From contig NZ_VFNC01000002.1 of assembly GCF_006715395.1 (NCBI RefSeq), positions 2,170,001-2,234,000 of the forward strand: a DNA stretch of 64,000 nt, given 5' to 3'. The DNA is from Streptomyces sp. SLBN-31. GTDB taxonomy: Bacteria; Actinomycetota; Actinomycetes; Streptomycetales; Streptomycetaceae. Below, one piece after another: positions 8,400 through 15,628 of the stretch. How positions within the stretch are numbered: the first letter of the stretch is position 1; every line of letters begins with the position of its first letter. Both the position numbers and the translations under genes were made by a program. Below the pieces are notes generated by a model. It was not told the DNA's origin and searched no databases. It saw only the letters and a list, made by a program, of their open reading frames with translations.

Positions 8400-8547
8400 G
8401 GACAGACTCCAGGGCGGATATGGGATGTGACGGGTGGGCGGCTGAGGACGTTCCCGCCGTCTAATGCGCGAGGAGAATGGCCATGGGGGAAGTCTAACGG
8501 GGCCGTGCAAGCACTTTTCCGGCGTCCGGGTGTTCGTTACGGCACTC

Positions 8548-8619
8548 TCGGCTCCCCCCGGTGCGCACCTGTCGGTTCCCTCCGGTGCGCACCTGTCAGT
8601 TCCCTCCGGTGTGCACCTG
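8548..8619 (-). repeat. 24-bp tandem repeat spanning a stop codon
   Basis: Three tandem 24-bp units at 8596-8619, 8572-8595 and 8548-8571. In the reading frame of the gene ending at 8596 the first unit encodes QVHTGGN-stop and the next two would encode QVRTGGNR and QVRTGGSR. The only change that ends the protein is CGA to TGA in the last codon of the first unit. Confidence 0.85.
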
Positions 8620-9993
8620 GAAGGCGGCCCGGCGCACGGCCTTGGCGAGGGCCGGGTCGGGGTGGGCGGCGGCGAGGGCGACCAGGACCTGGACGGTGCG
8701 GGGGTGGCCGACGGCGCGCACCTCGTCGAGGAGCATGGGCACGGTGGGCTGCACGGCGGACTCCAGGTGCCGCACGAGCATCGGGGCCTCACCGTGGTCG
8801 GCGACGGCGGCCGCGGTGTCCACCCACAGCCAGGTGGCCTCCTCCCGGGTGAGCACCTCGTGGGCGTCCTCGGCGTCGGCGCCGTCGTGCTCGGCGAGCC
8901 AGAGCAGGGCGTACGGCCGCAGGGTGGGCTCCTCGGCGACGGCGCGGACGTCGGGCTCGGCGGGAGCGCCGACCACGCGCAGCGCCTCGAAGGCGAGGCC
9001 GCGCAGCAGGGCGTCGTCGCCGCGGGCGGCGGCGATCAGCTCGGTGACGGCGCTGCCGACCGGGCGGGCGGCGAGCCAGGCGCGGTACTCGGCGCGGGCC
9101 GCGTTCGGGCGGAGCTGGGCGCAGCCGCGCAGCATCTCCTCGGCGACGGCCTCGATGTTCCCTGCGGGGCTCTGCGCGGCCACACAGATCTGCTCGAGCT
9201 TGACCCAGACCGCCCAGCTGCCGAGCGGGGTGAGCGTGGCGTGCCCGTCGCCGTAGGTGAGGGCGCCGACCGAGGCGAGGGCGTGCAGGGCCCAGTCCAG
9301 GAGCGGGGCGAGAGGTGTGTCCTCGGACCGCGGGGGCTCGACGGGCTCGGGCTGCGGGCCGTAGGGGATCTCGCAGCGCTCGGTGCGCAGTTCGGTGACG
9401 CGCTGCTCCAGCAGGTCGAGGAGCTGCTCGACGGGGACGGGCCCGGCGGAGAGCTGGAGGAAGGAGAGCACCTGGGGCATGGCCGAGACGACCTCGGCGA
9501 CGGCGGCGGGCTCGTGGTCCGCGGGCTCCGGGTAGGCGAGCGACCAGGCGTCGAAGAGGGCGACCCAGCCGCGCAGCACGGCGCTGTCGTCGCGGTTCCA
9601 GGCGCGCAGCCGCCAGCCGGGGCGGGCGCTGTCGCCGTGCACCTCGACGAGGCCGGCGAGGCGGGCGGTGTCCCAGTCGGCGCGGACCTGAGCGGCGGTC
9701 AGGCCGAGGTCCCGGGCGGCGCGTTCGGCGGTCGGGTCGGCGAGGGTGGCCTTGCCGTCTCCCGCGCCGTCGCTGCCCGGGCCGAGCGCGACGTCGGCCC
9801 AGCGGGCGACGCGGGCGGCGGCGGCCAGTTGGGAGCGAGCCATTCTGGCCAGCTCCGCGGGGGCCGGTGTGCCCTCCGGGGGGCGGGGCGCGGGGCGGCG
9901 CGGGCGCCGCTGGTTCACAGCTGTGGGGGCGGCGGCCAGGGGTCGCGGGCGGACGAGTCGAAGCCTGGAGTCGCGCGGGATACGGGACGTCAC
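8596..9993 (-). CDS. Conserved hypothetical protein, helical
   Basis: A 465-aa protein that I do not recognise as a characterised family. The N-terminal 45 residues are basic and Pro/Arg-rich (low complexity). Residues about 70-115 look like a winged-helix-type segment (TAERAARDLGLTAAQVRADWDTARLAGLVEV). The rest is alpha-helical and Ala/Leu/Glu-rich, possibly HEAT-like repeats near the C-terminus (HPRTVQVLVALAAAHPDPALAKAVRRAAFQ). Start GTG 9993 is supported by the sequence MTSRIPRDS, common in streptomycete homologues from memory, and a weak GGAAG site. The open frame continues upstream through the 34-bp repeats to 10542, probably without being coding. The C-terminus ends inside a 24-bp tandem repeat. 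Confidence 0.75.
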   Translation of the reverse strand: MTSRIPRDSRLRLVRPRPLAAAPTAVNQRRPRRPAPRPPEGTPAPAELARMARSQLAAAARVARWADVALGPGSDGAGDGKATLADPTAERAARDLGLTAAQVRADWDTARLAGLVEVHGDSARPGWRLRAWNRDDSAVLRGWVALFDAWSLAYPEPADHEPAAVAEVVSAMPQVLSFLQLSAGPVPVEQLLDLLEQRVTELRTERCEIPYGPQPEPVEPPRSEDTPLAPLLDWALHALASVGALTYGDGHATLTPLGSWAVWVKLEQICVAAQSPAGNIEAVAEEMLRGCAQLRPNAARAEYRAWLAARPVGSAVTELIAAARGDDALLRGLAFEALRVVGAPAEPDVRAVAEEPTLRPYALLWLAEHDGADAEDAHEVLTREEATWLWVDTAAAVADHGEAPMLVRHLESAVQPTVPMLLDEVRAVGHPRTVQVLVALAAAHPDPALAKAVRRAAFQVHTGGN

Positions 9994-10210
9994 GGGTGCA
10001 GTCTTCCGGTTGACGGTCCGAAAACCCAAACGGAAGGTCACGGGCGGCGACGGGACTGGCCAAGGGCGGCACCCTGAGGGCGGCCCGGGACCGAGATCAG
10101 GCCACCGGTTCGAGGTTAAACGGAACCGGGGCCAACGGTTCGCGCCGAAGGGCGTTGCGGAGGCCCGCCGGAAGCCGGCCGAGGGCGGCCGCGGAGACCC
10201 ACCGGGAGGC

Positions 10211-10432
10211 CGCCGAGAGCCGGCGCGGAGAACCACCGGAAGACCGCCGAGAGCCGGCGCGGAGAACCACCGGAAGACCGCCGAGAGCCGGCGCGGAGAA
10301 CCACCGGAAGACCGCCGAGAGCCGGCGCGGAGAACCACCGGAAGACCGCCGAGAGCCGGCGCGGAGAACCACCGGAAGACCGCCGAGAGCCGGCGCGGAG
10401 AACCACCGGAAGACCGCCGAGAGCCGGCGCGG
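10211..10432. repeat. Perfect 34-bp tandem repeat array, 6.5 copies
   Basis: Six identical full units begin at 10211, 10245, 10279, 10313, 10347 and 10381, followed by an 18-bp partial unit at 10415-10432. Each unit starts CGCCGAGAGCCGGCGCGG and continues AGAACCACCGGAAGAC. A degenerate copy precedes it at about 10177-10210. The unit length is not a multiple of three, so any translation would give a 34-residue repeat only after three units; this argues for non-coding DNA. Perfect identity suggests recent slippage or strong constraint. Confidence 0.95.
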
Positions 10433-10448
10433 CCGTCTACCAGGAGGG

Positions 10449-10547
10449 CCCCGAGGTCCGGCGCAGGATGCGCCAGAAGCGCCCCGAAGGCCGGCGCAGG
10501 ATGGGTCAGAAGCGCCCCGAAGGCCGGCGCAGGACCCGCCATAAGGG
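10449..10547. repeat. 33-bp tandem repeat, three imperfect copies
   Basis: Units begin with CCCCGA at 10449, 10482 and 10515; the shared core is CCGGCGCAGGATG or a one- to two-base variant. It lies immediately beside the 34-bp array and just past the stop of the alpha/beta hydrolase. The 33-bp unit shares the CCGGCGC core with the 34-bp unit, so the two arrays may have a common origin. Confidence 0.85.
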
Positions 10548-10564
10548 CCCGCGCCCCGGTGGGG

Positions 10565-11683
10565 TTACATCAGCGGCGTCAGGAAGCGGCGCAGGGCCTC
10601 TTCGTAGGCCTTCGGGTCGGCGTTCCACATGGCCGAGTGCGGGGCGCCCCGGACGGTGTGCAGGGCGACCAGGTTGGGGTGGGCGTCGGCGAGGTGGCGG
10701 GAGTGCTCCCAGGGGGCCAGGGTGTCGTCGGGGCCGTGGAAGAGCAGGGTCGGGACGGTGAGCCGGACGGTCTCGGCGGTGCGGTCGCGGTCGAGTCCGG
10801 TGCGGCCCTGCGCGGCGCGCACCGCGAGCGGCAGCAGGGCGCCGGGGGTGCGGTGTGCCGCGGCGAGGGCGCGCAGGGTCGTCGGCCAGTCGAGCACCGG
10901 GGAGTCCAGGATCAGCCCGGAGATCCGCCCGCGCAGACCGGAGTGCGCGGCGGCGAGCAGGGCCATCGCGGCGCCGGTGGACCAGCCGTGCAGGACGACG
11001 CGTCCGGCGCCGTGGCTCATGGCGTAGCGGATCGCCGCGTCCAGGTCGCGCCACTCGGTCTCGCCGAGGTGGTTCAGGCCGTCCGGGGAGCGGGGGGCGC
11101 CGAGGTCGCCGCGGTAGGCCGGGGCGAGGACCGGGAAGCGCTGGCGGTGCAGGAACTCCATGACGTTCATGGACAGTTCGCGGGTGGTGCCGAGGCCGTG
11201 CACCGCGATGATCCAGGTGTCGCGCACGCCGGGGACGAACCAGGCGGGCAGGGAGCCGAGTTCGCCGGGGATGTCGACGTCGGTGTGGTCAAGGCCGAGG
11301 GCGTCGCGGGGGTTGCCGACGTGGAGGTTGGGGGTGAACCACACCTTGTCGCGACGTTCGAGGGTGCCGTGCGTGACACGTTCCAGCCGGCGCACGACGG
11401 TGTCGGCGGAGTGTTCGGCGGAGTCGAGGACGGGGCCGACGACCGCGTGACTGGCGTCGCCCGCGAGACCGTAGGTGCCGGGGCGCAGGGCCGCCAGGTC
11501 GCGGGTGAGGGTGACGCGGCCGGCCGCGGTGGCGTGCACGGTGAGGCGGGGCTCCGTGGGCAGGGGCCTGCCGGGCGCCGCCTTGAGCGCGGCGCCGCTG
11601 GCGAAGCGGCCGGCGGCCACGGAGGCCGCGCCGGCGGCGAGGGCTACGGTGACGGCGGCGGCCGTCGCTCTGACAGTACGCAC
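10565..11683 (-). CDS. Alpha/beta hydrolase with N-terminal export or anchor segment
   Basis: A 372-aa alpha/beta-hydrolase-fold protein. The N-terminal 26 residues (VRTVRATAAAVTVALAAGAA...) form a signal peptide or membrane anchor. The nucleophile elbow is GWSTG in VVLHGWSTGAAMALLAAA (about residue 230), the oxyanion region is IIAVHGLGTTRE, and the late Asp/His pair is likely in FHGPDDTLAPW and GAPHSAMW. It resembles streptomycete BAAT/acyl-transfer or S9-type esterases; substrate unknown. GTG start 11683 was chosen because the hydrophobic segment begins there; the frame stays open to 11917 without a better ribosome-binding site. Confidence 0.85.
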   Translation of the reverse strand: MRTVRATAAAVTVALAAGAASVAAGRFASGAALKAAPGRPLPTEPRLTVHATAAGRVTLTRDLAALRPGTYGLAGDASHAVVGPVLDSAEHSADTVVRRLERVTHGTLERRDKVWFTPNLHVGNPRDALGLDHTDVDIPGELGSLPAWFVPGVRDTWIIAVHGLGTTRELSMNVMEFLHRQRFPVLAPAYRGDLGAPRSPDGLNHLGETEWRDLDAAIRYAMSHGAGRVVLHGWSTGAAMALLAAAHSGLRGRISGLILDSPVLDWPTTLRALAAAHRTPGALLPLAVRAAQGRTGLDRDRTAETVRLTVPTLLFHGPDDTLAPWEHSRHLADAHPNLVALHTVRGAPHSAMWNADPKAYEEALRRFLTPLM

Positions 11684-11799
11684 CTGTCCAGTGTCCTGGC
11701 GGTACCGGTGACCGGCCAGCGGAAGGCGGGGGCGGGGTGATGTCGTGCGGCGGCGATGTGGTGTGCTCACGCCGTCCCGGTTACCCCGTGACGCCCGGG

Positions 11800-12528
11800 T
11801 CAGCGCTGCCCGTACCCCTTGAGCTTCTCCCCCACCTCGTCCAGCTGTTCGCGGGTCAGCAGGGTCGGTGACAGGCCCGGCACCGAGGACGCCGTCAGCC
11901 ACAGGCGGCACATCCACTCCAGTTGGGCCGTGCGGTCGTAGGCCTGGTCGAGGGTGGCGCCGTAAGCCATCGTGCCGTGGTTCTGCAGGAGGCAGGCCGA
12001 GCGGCCGGCGAGGGCGAGCAGCATGTTCTCGGCCAACTCGTCGGTGCCGTAGGTCGCATAGGGGGCGACTCGGACGGGTCCGCCGAGGGCGGCGGACATG
12101 TAATGGATCGTCGGGAGCTCGGGGACGAGGGTCGAGACGGCCGTCGCGTGCACGGCGTGGGTGTGGACGACGGCGCGGGCGTCGGTGGAGCGGTGGATCG
12201 CGAGGTGCATGGGCAGCTCGCTGGTCGGGACCAGGGTGCCGAGGACCTGGCGCCCGTCGAGGGCGACCCCCGTGATGTCGTCCGGGGTGAGGCGGTCGTA
12301 CGGCACGCCGGAGGGGGTGACCAGGACGGTGTCGCCGACCCGTACCGAGACGTTGCCGGAGGTGCCGACGACCAGGCCCTCGGTGACGGTGCGGCGGGCC
12401 GTGGCGACGAGGGCCTCCCAGGCGCGCGTCTCCTCGGGGAGCGCGGTCCTCGCCCGTCCCCGCGGCACGTCCCGCGCGTCCTTTCGGAGATCCCGCCCGT
12501 CACCCTGGTCCCGCCGCTGATCAGCCAT
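11800..12528 (-). CDS. Class II aldolase/adducin family protein
   Basis: A 242-aa zinc-dependent class II aldolase-type protein, similar to L-fuculose-phosphate or L-ribulose-phosphate epimerase/aldolases. The first ~30 residues are charged and disordered. Core motifs: GTSGNVSVRVGD (phosphate-binding region), TPSGVPYDRL, SELPMHLAIH (catalytic Glu region) and the metal-binding VVHTHAVHATA, with LLQNHGTMAYG providing the last His. Likely cleaves or forms a sugar-phosphate; the exact sugar cannot be told. ATG 12528 is preferred to the in-frame 12618. Confidence 0.88.
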   Translation of the reverse strand: MADQRRDQGDGRDLRKDARDVPRGRARTALPEETRAWEALVATARRTVTEGLVVGTSGNVSVRVGDTVLVTPSGVPYDRLTPDDITGVALDGRQVLGTLVPTSELPMHLAIHRSTDARAVVHTHAVHATAVSTLVPELPTIHYMSAALGGPVRVAPYATYGTDELAENMLLALAGRSACLLQNHGTMAYGATLDQAYDRTAQLEWMCRLWLTASSVPGLSPTLLTREQLDEVGEKLKGYGQR

Positions 12529-12742
12529 GCCGCGATCCTGCCAAAGAGGGTGCCGGCCCGTCTCCGGGTGGGGCACTTCAGGACGGAAACCGACGCTCCG
12601 ACTCGACATCGCATACAACCTCCGGCGCCGGGCACGGGTGCCACGGGCCGAGCGAGACGGGCATGGTGGACTGGAGCCAGGTGGTCGTGCCGAGCCGGTT
12701 CACCCCGGACGGCTGTTTTCCGACACCCTGATGCCCACCTCA

Positions 12743-12775
12743 GTTCATCTTCCGTTCACCCAGGTTATTTACGGT
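12743..12775 (+). promoter_or_regulatory. Probable PHO box (PhoP operator) upstream of the phosphate transporter
   Basis: Two adjacent 11-nt direct repeats, GTTCATCTTCC (12743-12753) and GTTCACCCAGG (12754-12764), are followed by a degenerate third unit and TCAACC. This matches the streptomycete PhoP-binding pattern of 11-nt units beginning GTTCACC. The last unit ends about 36 bp before the pit ATG, a suitable place for control of that gene. Confidence 0.8.
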
Positions 12776-12811
12776 CAACCGTCCGATGACTTCGAACGAT
12801 TGCCTGGGTAA

Positions 12812-14056
12812 ATGGAAAACTTCTCGCTGATCCTCGCGATTGTGGTGGTAACCGCACTCGCGTTCGATTTCACGAACGGTTTCCACGACACCGCCAACGC
12901 GATGGCCACGACCATCTCGACCGGTGCACTCAAGCCCAAGGTCGCGGTGGCCATGTCCGCCGTGCTGAACCTTGTGGGCGCTTTCCTCTCCGTGGAGGTC
13001 GCCAACACGATCTCCAAGGGTCTCGTCGACGAGACCGGCATCCGTCCCGAGGTCATCTTCGCCGCTCTGGTCGGCGCGATCCTCTGGAACCTGCTGACCT
13101 GGCTGGTGGGGCTGCCCTCCAGCTCCTCGCACGCCCTCATGGGTGGTCTGATCGGCGCCACCGTCGCCTCGGCCGGCTTCGGTGCCGTGCACGGCGACGT
13201 GCTCGCGACCAAGGTTCTCCTGCCGGCGCTCGCCGCACCGATCGTGGCCGGTCTGGCCGCGTTCCTCGCGACGCGCTTCTCCTACACCCTGGACAAGAAG
13301 GCCGACGGCAAGGCCTCCGCCAAGGGCTACCGCGCCGGGCAGGTCGCCTCCGCCGGCCTGGTCTCCCTGGCGCACGGCACGAACGACGCACAGAAGACCA
13401 TGGGCATCATCACGCTCGCCCTGGTCGCCGGCGGAGTCGTCGCCCCCGACGCCGACCCGCCCACCTGGGTCATCCTCTCCGCCGGTCTCGCCATCGCGCT
13501 CGGCACCTACATCGGCGGCTGGCGCATCATCCGCACCATGGGCAAGGGCCTGACCGAGCTGCAGCCGCAGCAGGGCTTCGCCGCCCAGACCAGCGCAGCC
13601 ACGGCGATCCTGGCCTCCTCGCACCTCGGCTTCTCGCTGTCCACCACGCACGTCGTCTCCGGCTCCGTGATGGGTGCGGGCCTGGGCCGCAAGGGCGGTG
13701 TGGTGCGCTGGTCGACCGCGACCCGGATGCTGGTCGCCTGGGTTCTCACCCTCCCGGCCGCCGCGCTCGTCGGCGCGGGCGCCGAGTCCGTGACGGACCT
13801 CGGAGACTGGGGCACCGCCGTCGTCGCCGTCTTCCTGGTCGCCGCGAGCGCCGCGATCTGGAAGCTCTCGCGCCGCGAGGTCGTCGACGCGTCCAACGTC
13901 AACGAGACCGAGGAACCGCCCGGCGTGGTGACCACGGCCATCGCCGCCGTGACCCCGCCGCCCGCGGGCACGGTCACCGAGGAGCTGACGGCCACCATCG
14001 CGGCGCCGGCCACGACCCCGACCACGGAGCCGGTGAACCCGCCGGCCGCCGTCTGA
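12812..14056 (+). CDS. pit: PiT-family low-affinity inorganic phosphate transporter
   Basis: A 414-aa polytopic membrane protein. Both PiT signature segments are present: FDFTNGFHDTANAMATTIS near the N-terminus and VSLAHGTNDAQKTMGIITLAL in the middle, the inverted repeats that carry the transport site. About ten membrane helices are visible, with a cytoplasmic loop around residues 150-180 (DKKADGKASAKGYR) and a Thr/Pro/Ala-rich C-terminal tail. It should import phosphate (often as metal-phosphate) using the proton gradient. A likely PHO box lies just upstream, and a small membrane protein follows 34 bp later, probably in the same transcript. Corresponds to pitH2 of S. coelicolor by context (from memory). 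Confidence 0.94.
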   Translation: MENFSLILAIVVVTALAFDFTNGFHDTANAMATTISTGALKPKVAVAMSAVLNLVGAFLSVEVANTISKGLVDETGIRPEVIFAALVGAILWNLLTWLVGLPSSSSHALMGGLIGATVASAGFGAVHGDVLATKVLLPALAAPIVAGLAAFLATRFSYTLDKKADGKASAKGYRAGQVASAGLVSLAHGTNDAQKTMGIITLALVAGGVVAPDADPPTWVILSAGLAIALGTYIGGWRIIRTMGKGLTELQPQQGFAAQTSAATAILASSHLGFSLSTTHVVSGSVMGAGLGRKGGVVRWSTATRMLVAWVLTLPAAALVGAGAESVTDLGDWGTAVVAVFLVAASAAIWKLSRREVVDASNVNETEEPPGVVTTAIAAVTPPPAGTVTEELTATIAAPATTPTTEPVNPPAAV

Positions 14057-14090
14057 GTCCCGAGCATCAGGTAACGAAGGAATCAGCAGC

Positions 14091-14318
14091 ATGAAGATCG
14101 ACTGGGCAGCTCTGGGCTCCGTCTTCGGCGTCAGCCTCGCGGTCACCGTGGGTCTCGTCGCCCTGTTCACCCTCGGCGTGATGGGCCTGTCCCGCAAGGA
14201 GCGGGCCGTGGCCGAGGGCAACTCGGCCGCTCTCGCGGCGACCGGGGCCTACGTGGCCTTCGCGGGATGCGCGGCGGCCGTCGCGTACGGAATCTCGCTG
14301 ATCATGAACAAGGCCTGA
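14091..14318 (+). CDS. Small two-helix membrane protein downstream of pit
   Basis: A 75-aa protein with two membrane helices (about residues 8-31 and 50-70) separated by a charged loop SRKERAVAEGNS. ATG 14091 has a GAAGGA site. It lies 34 bp after the phosphate transporter and before a strong terminator, so the two form a two-gene unit. Homologues of the same size follow pit genes in other streptomycetes (from memory); an accessory role in phosphate transport is inferred, not shown. Confidence 0.82.
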   Translation: MKIDWAALGSVFGVSLAVTVGLVALFTLGVMGLSRKERAVAEGNSAALAATGAYVAFAGCAAAVAYGISLIMNKA

Positions 14319-14333
14319 GCCTCGAACGCACCT

Positions 14334-14367
14334 GTGATGCCGGGACGGTGATCCGTCCCGGCATCAC
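14334..14367 (+). terminator. Strong hairpin terminator after the phosphate transporter unit
   Basis: A perfect 15-bp stem: GTGATGCCGGGACGG (14334-14348) pairs with CCGTCCCGGCATCAC (14353-14367) around a TGAT loop. There is no T-run, as is common in Streptomyces. It separates the phosphate genes from the cobalamin cluster. Confidence 0.9.
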
Positions 14368-14439
14368 GCGTTCCGGTGACCCCGGCGACCCCCTGCGTGT
14401 GGGCCTCAGCACACTCCCGCGTCGCAGGTCAACGGCAAG

Positions 14440-14590
14440 TTGACTGCCGTTCGGGCGCGTGGTGGACTGCCGGAGCCATGTACGGCGGCAAGGGAGGAAG
14501 CCGGTGAGATTCCGGCGCGGTCCCGCCACTGTCACCGGGGTAGATAGCCCCGGGAGCCAGGAACTCCCACCGCCGGTCTCGTCGAACCAG
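14440..14590 (+). ncRNA. Cobalamin (B12) riboswitch
   Basis: The conserved core is easy to read: GGGAGGAAGCCGGTGAGATT (14493 region), then CCCGCCACTGTCAC, then the B12 box region GGGAGCCAGGAACTC at about 14551-14567. This is the standard adenosylcobalamin riboswitch layout and sits directly upstream of the vitamin B12 genes, so ligand binding is expected to switch the cluster off when B12 is plentiful. Boundaries are approximate. No obvious terminator follows, so control is probably at translation initiation. Confidence 0.95.
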
Positions 14591-14622
14591 GGCGCGGACA
14601 CCCTGAGTGAGGACATATCGCC

Positions 14623-14682
14623 ATGCGCGGCTGCCTGTTGAGGTTCACCACCCCGGTCCCGCCCGACCCCTTGGCGGGCTGA
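14623..14682 (+). CDS. Possible 19-residue leader peptide between riboswitch and cobD
   Basis: An ATG at 14623 follows a good ribosome-binding site (AGTGAGGA at 14606-14613) and opens a 19-residue frame, MRGCLLRFTTPVPPDPLAG, ending in TGA at 14680-14682. The cobD GTG comes only 4 nt later and has no convincing site of its own, which suggests translational coupling: the riboswitch would control the leader, and through it cobD. Not a known peptide family; conservation in other genomes would decide. Confidence 0.45.
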   Translation: MRGCLLRFTTPVPPDPLAG

Positions 14683-14686
14683 GCCG

Positions 14687-15628
14687 GTGCGGGCCGATCG
14701 CGTCTTCGCGTACGGCGCCGCCGCCGGACTCCTCGGTGACCAGCTCCTCGGCGATCCACGCCGCGGACATCCGGTCGCCGTGTTCGGGCGTGCCGCCGGC
14801 GCCGTGGAAAGAGTGCTGTGGCGTGACCACCGCGGGTGGGGCGCGCTGCACACCGCCGTGTGCGTGGGCGGTGCCGTGGCCCTCGGCGCCGCGGCACAGT
14901 CGCTCGTACGTCCCTCCCGTACCGCTTCCGTCGCGCTGACCGCCGCCGCCACCTGGGCCGTGGTCGGCGGCACGTCGCTCGCGCGCGAGGCACGGACCGT
15001 GGGACGGGCCCTGGAGGCGGGGGACGTCGAGGCCGCCCGGGCACGGCTGCCGCATCTGTGCGGGCGGGATCCGCAGGCGCTGGACGCCGACGGGATCGCG
15101 CGGGCCGTGGTGGAGTCGGTCGCCGAGAACACCTCCGACGCGGTGGTCGGGGCGCTGGTGTGGGGGGCCGTCGGCGGTGTGCCGGGGCTGCTGGGCTTCC
15201 GGGCCGTGAACACACTGGACGCCATGGTCGGGCACCGGTCGGCCCGTTACCGGCGCTACGGGTGGGCCTCGGCGCGGCTGGACGACGTGGCCGGATGGCC
15301 GGGGGCCAGGCTGACGGCCGGGCTCGCGACGGTCGCCGGGGGTGACCCGGCGGGGGCGGTACGGGCCTGGCGCGCCGACGCCGGCCGGCACCCGAGCCCC
15401 AACGCCGGTCCGGTGGAGGCCTCGTTCGCGGGAGCGCTCGGGGTGCGCCTGGGCGGGACCTTGTCGTACGGAGGGCGGGTCGAGCACCGGCCCGTGCTGA
15501 ACAGGGAGGGGCGGCCCGTGGAGGTCGGGGACATCGAGCGGGCCGTGCGGCTGTCGCGGCGCGTCGGACTGCTCGCGCTCGGCGTGAGCGTTGCCGCGCG
15601 CGCCCTGCTGAGGGGACGTGCGTCATGA
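14687..15628 (+). CDS. cobD: Adenosylcobinamide-phosphate synthase (CobD/CbiB)
   Basis: A 313-aa integral membrane enzyme that attaches (R)-1-amino-2-propanol (or its phosphate) to adenosylcobyric acid by an amide bond. Family marks: LLGDQLLGDPRRGHPVAVFG at the N-terminus, VVESVAENTSDAVVGALVWGAVGG in the centre, and GHRSARYRRYGWASARLDDVA. Four to five hydrophobic helices. GTG start 14687 gives the usual length. It is the first full gene after the B12 riboswitch and overlaps cobQ by 4 nt. Confidence 0.93.
   Translation: MRADRVFAYGAAAGLLGDQLLGDPRRGHPVAVFGRAAGAVERVLWRDHRGWGALHTAVCVGGAVALGAAAQSLVRPSRTASVALTAAATWAVVGGTSLAREARTVGRALEAGDVEAARARLPHLCGRDPQALDADGIARAVVESVAENTSDAVVGALVWGAVGGVPGLLGFRAVNTLDAMVGHRSARYRRYGWASARLDDVAGWPGARLTAGLATVAGGDPAGAVRAWRADAGRHPSPNAGPVEASFAGALGVRLGGTLSYGGRVEHRPVLNREGRPVEVGDIERAVRLSRRVGLLALGVSVAARALLRGRAS

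Larger units (their letters stand above)
9994..10564. other. Repeat-rich intergenic region
   Basis: 571 bp between the start of the reverse-strand hypothetical gene and the stop of the alpha/beta hydrolase gene. The part near 9994-10100 should contain the promoter of the hypothetical gene. The remainder is low complexity and holds two tandem arrays, described separately. All frames are largely open here because the repeat unit contains no stop codon in any frame. Confidence 0.7.

Noticed and set aside
6909..8852. Forward frame of about 650 codons opposite the ABC-F gene
   Set aside because: It is the mirror of a well-supported two-domain ATPase and shows no family features.
9994..10542. N-terminal extension of the hypothetical gene at 8596-9993 through the 34-bp repeats
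   Set aside because: The repeat unit has no stop in any frame, so openness is not evidence; there is no ribosome-binding site at the far start and the extension is low complexity.
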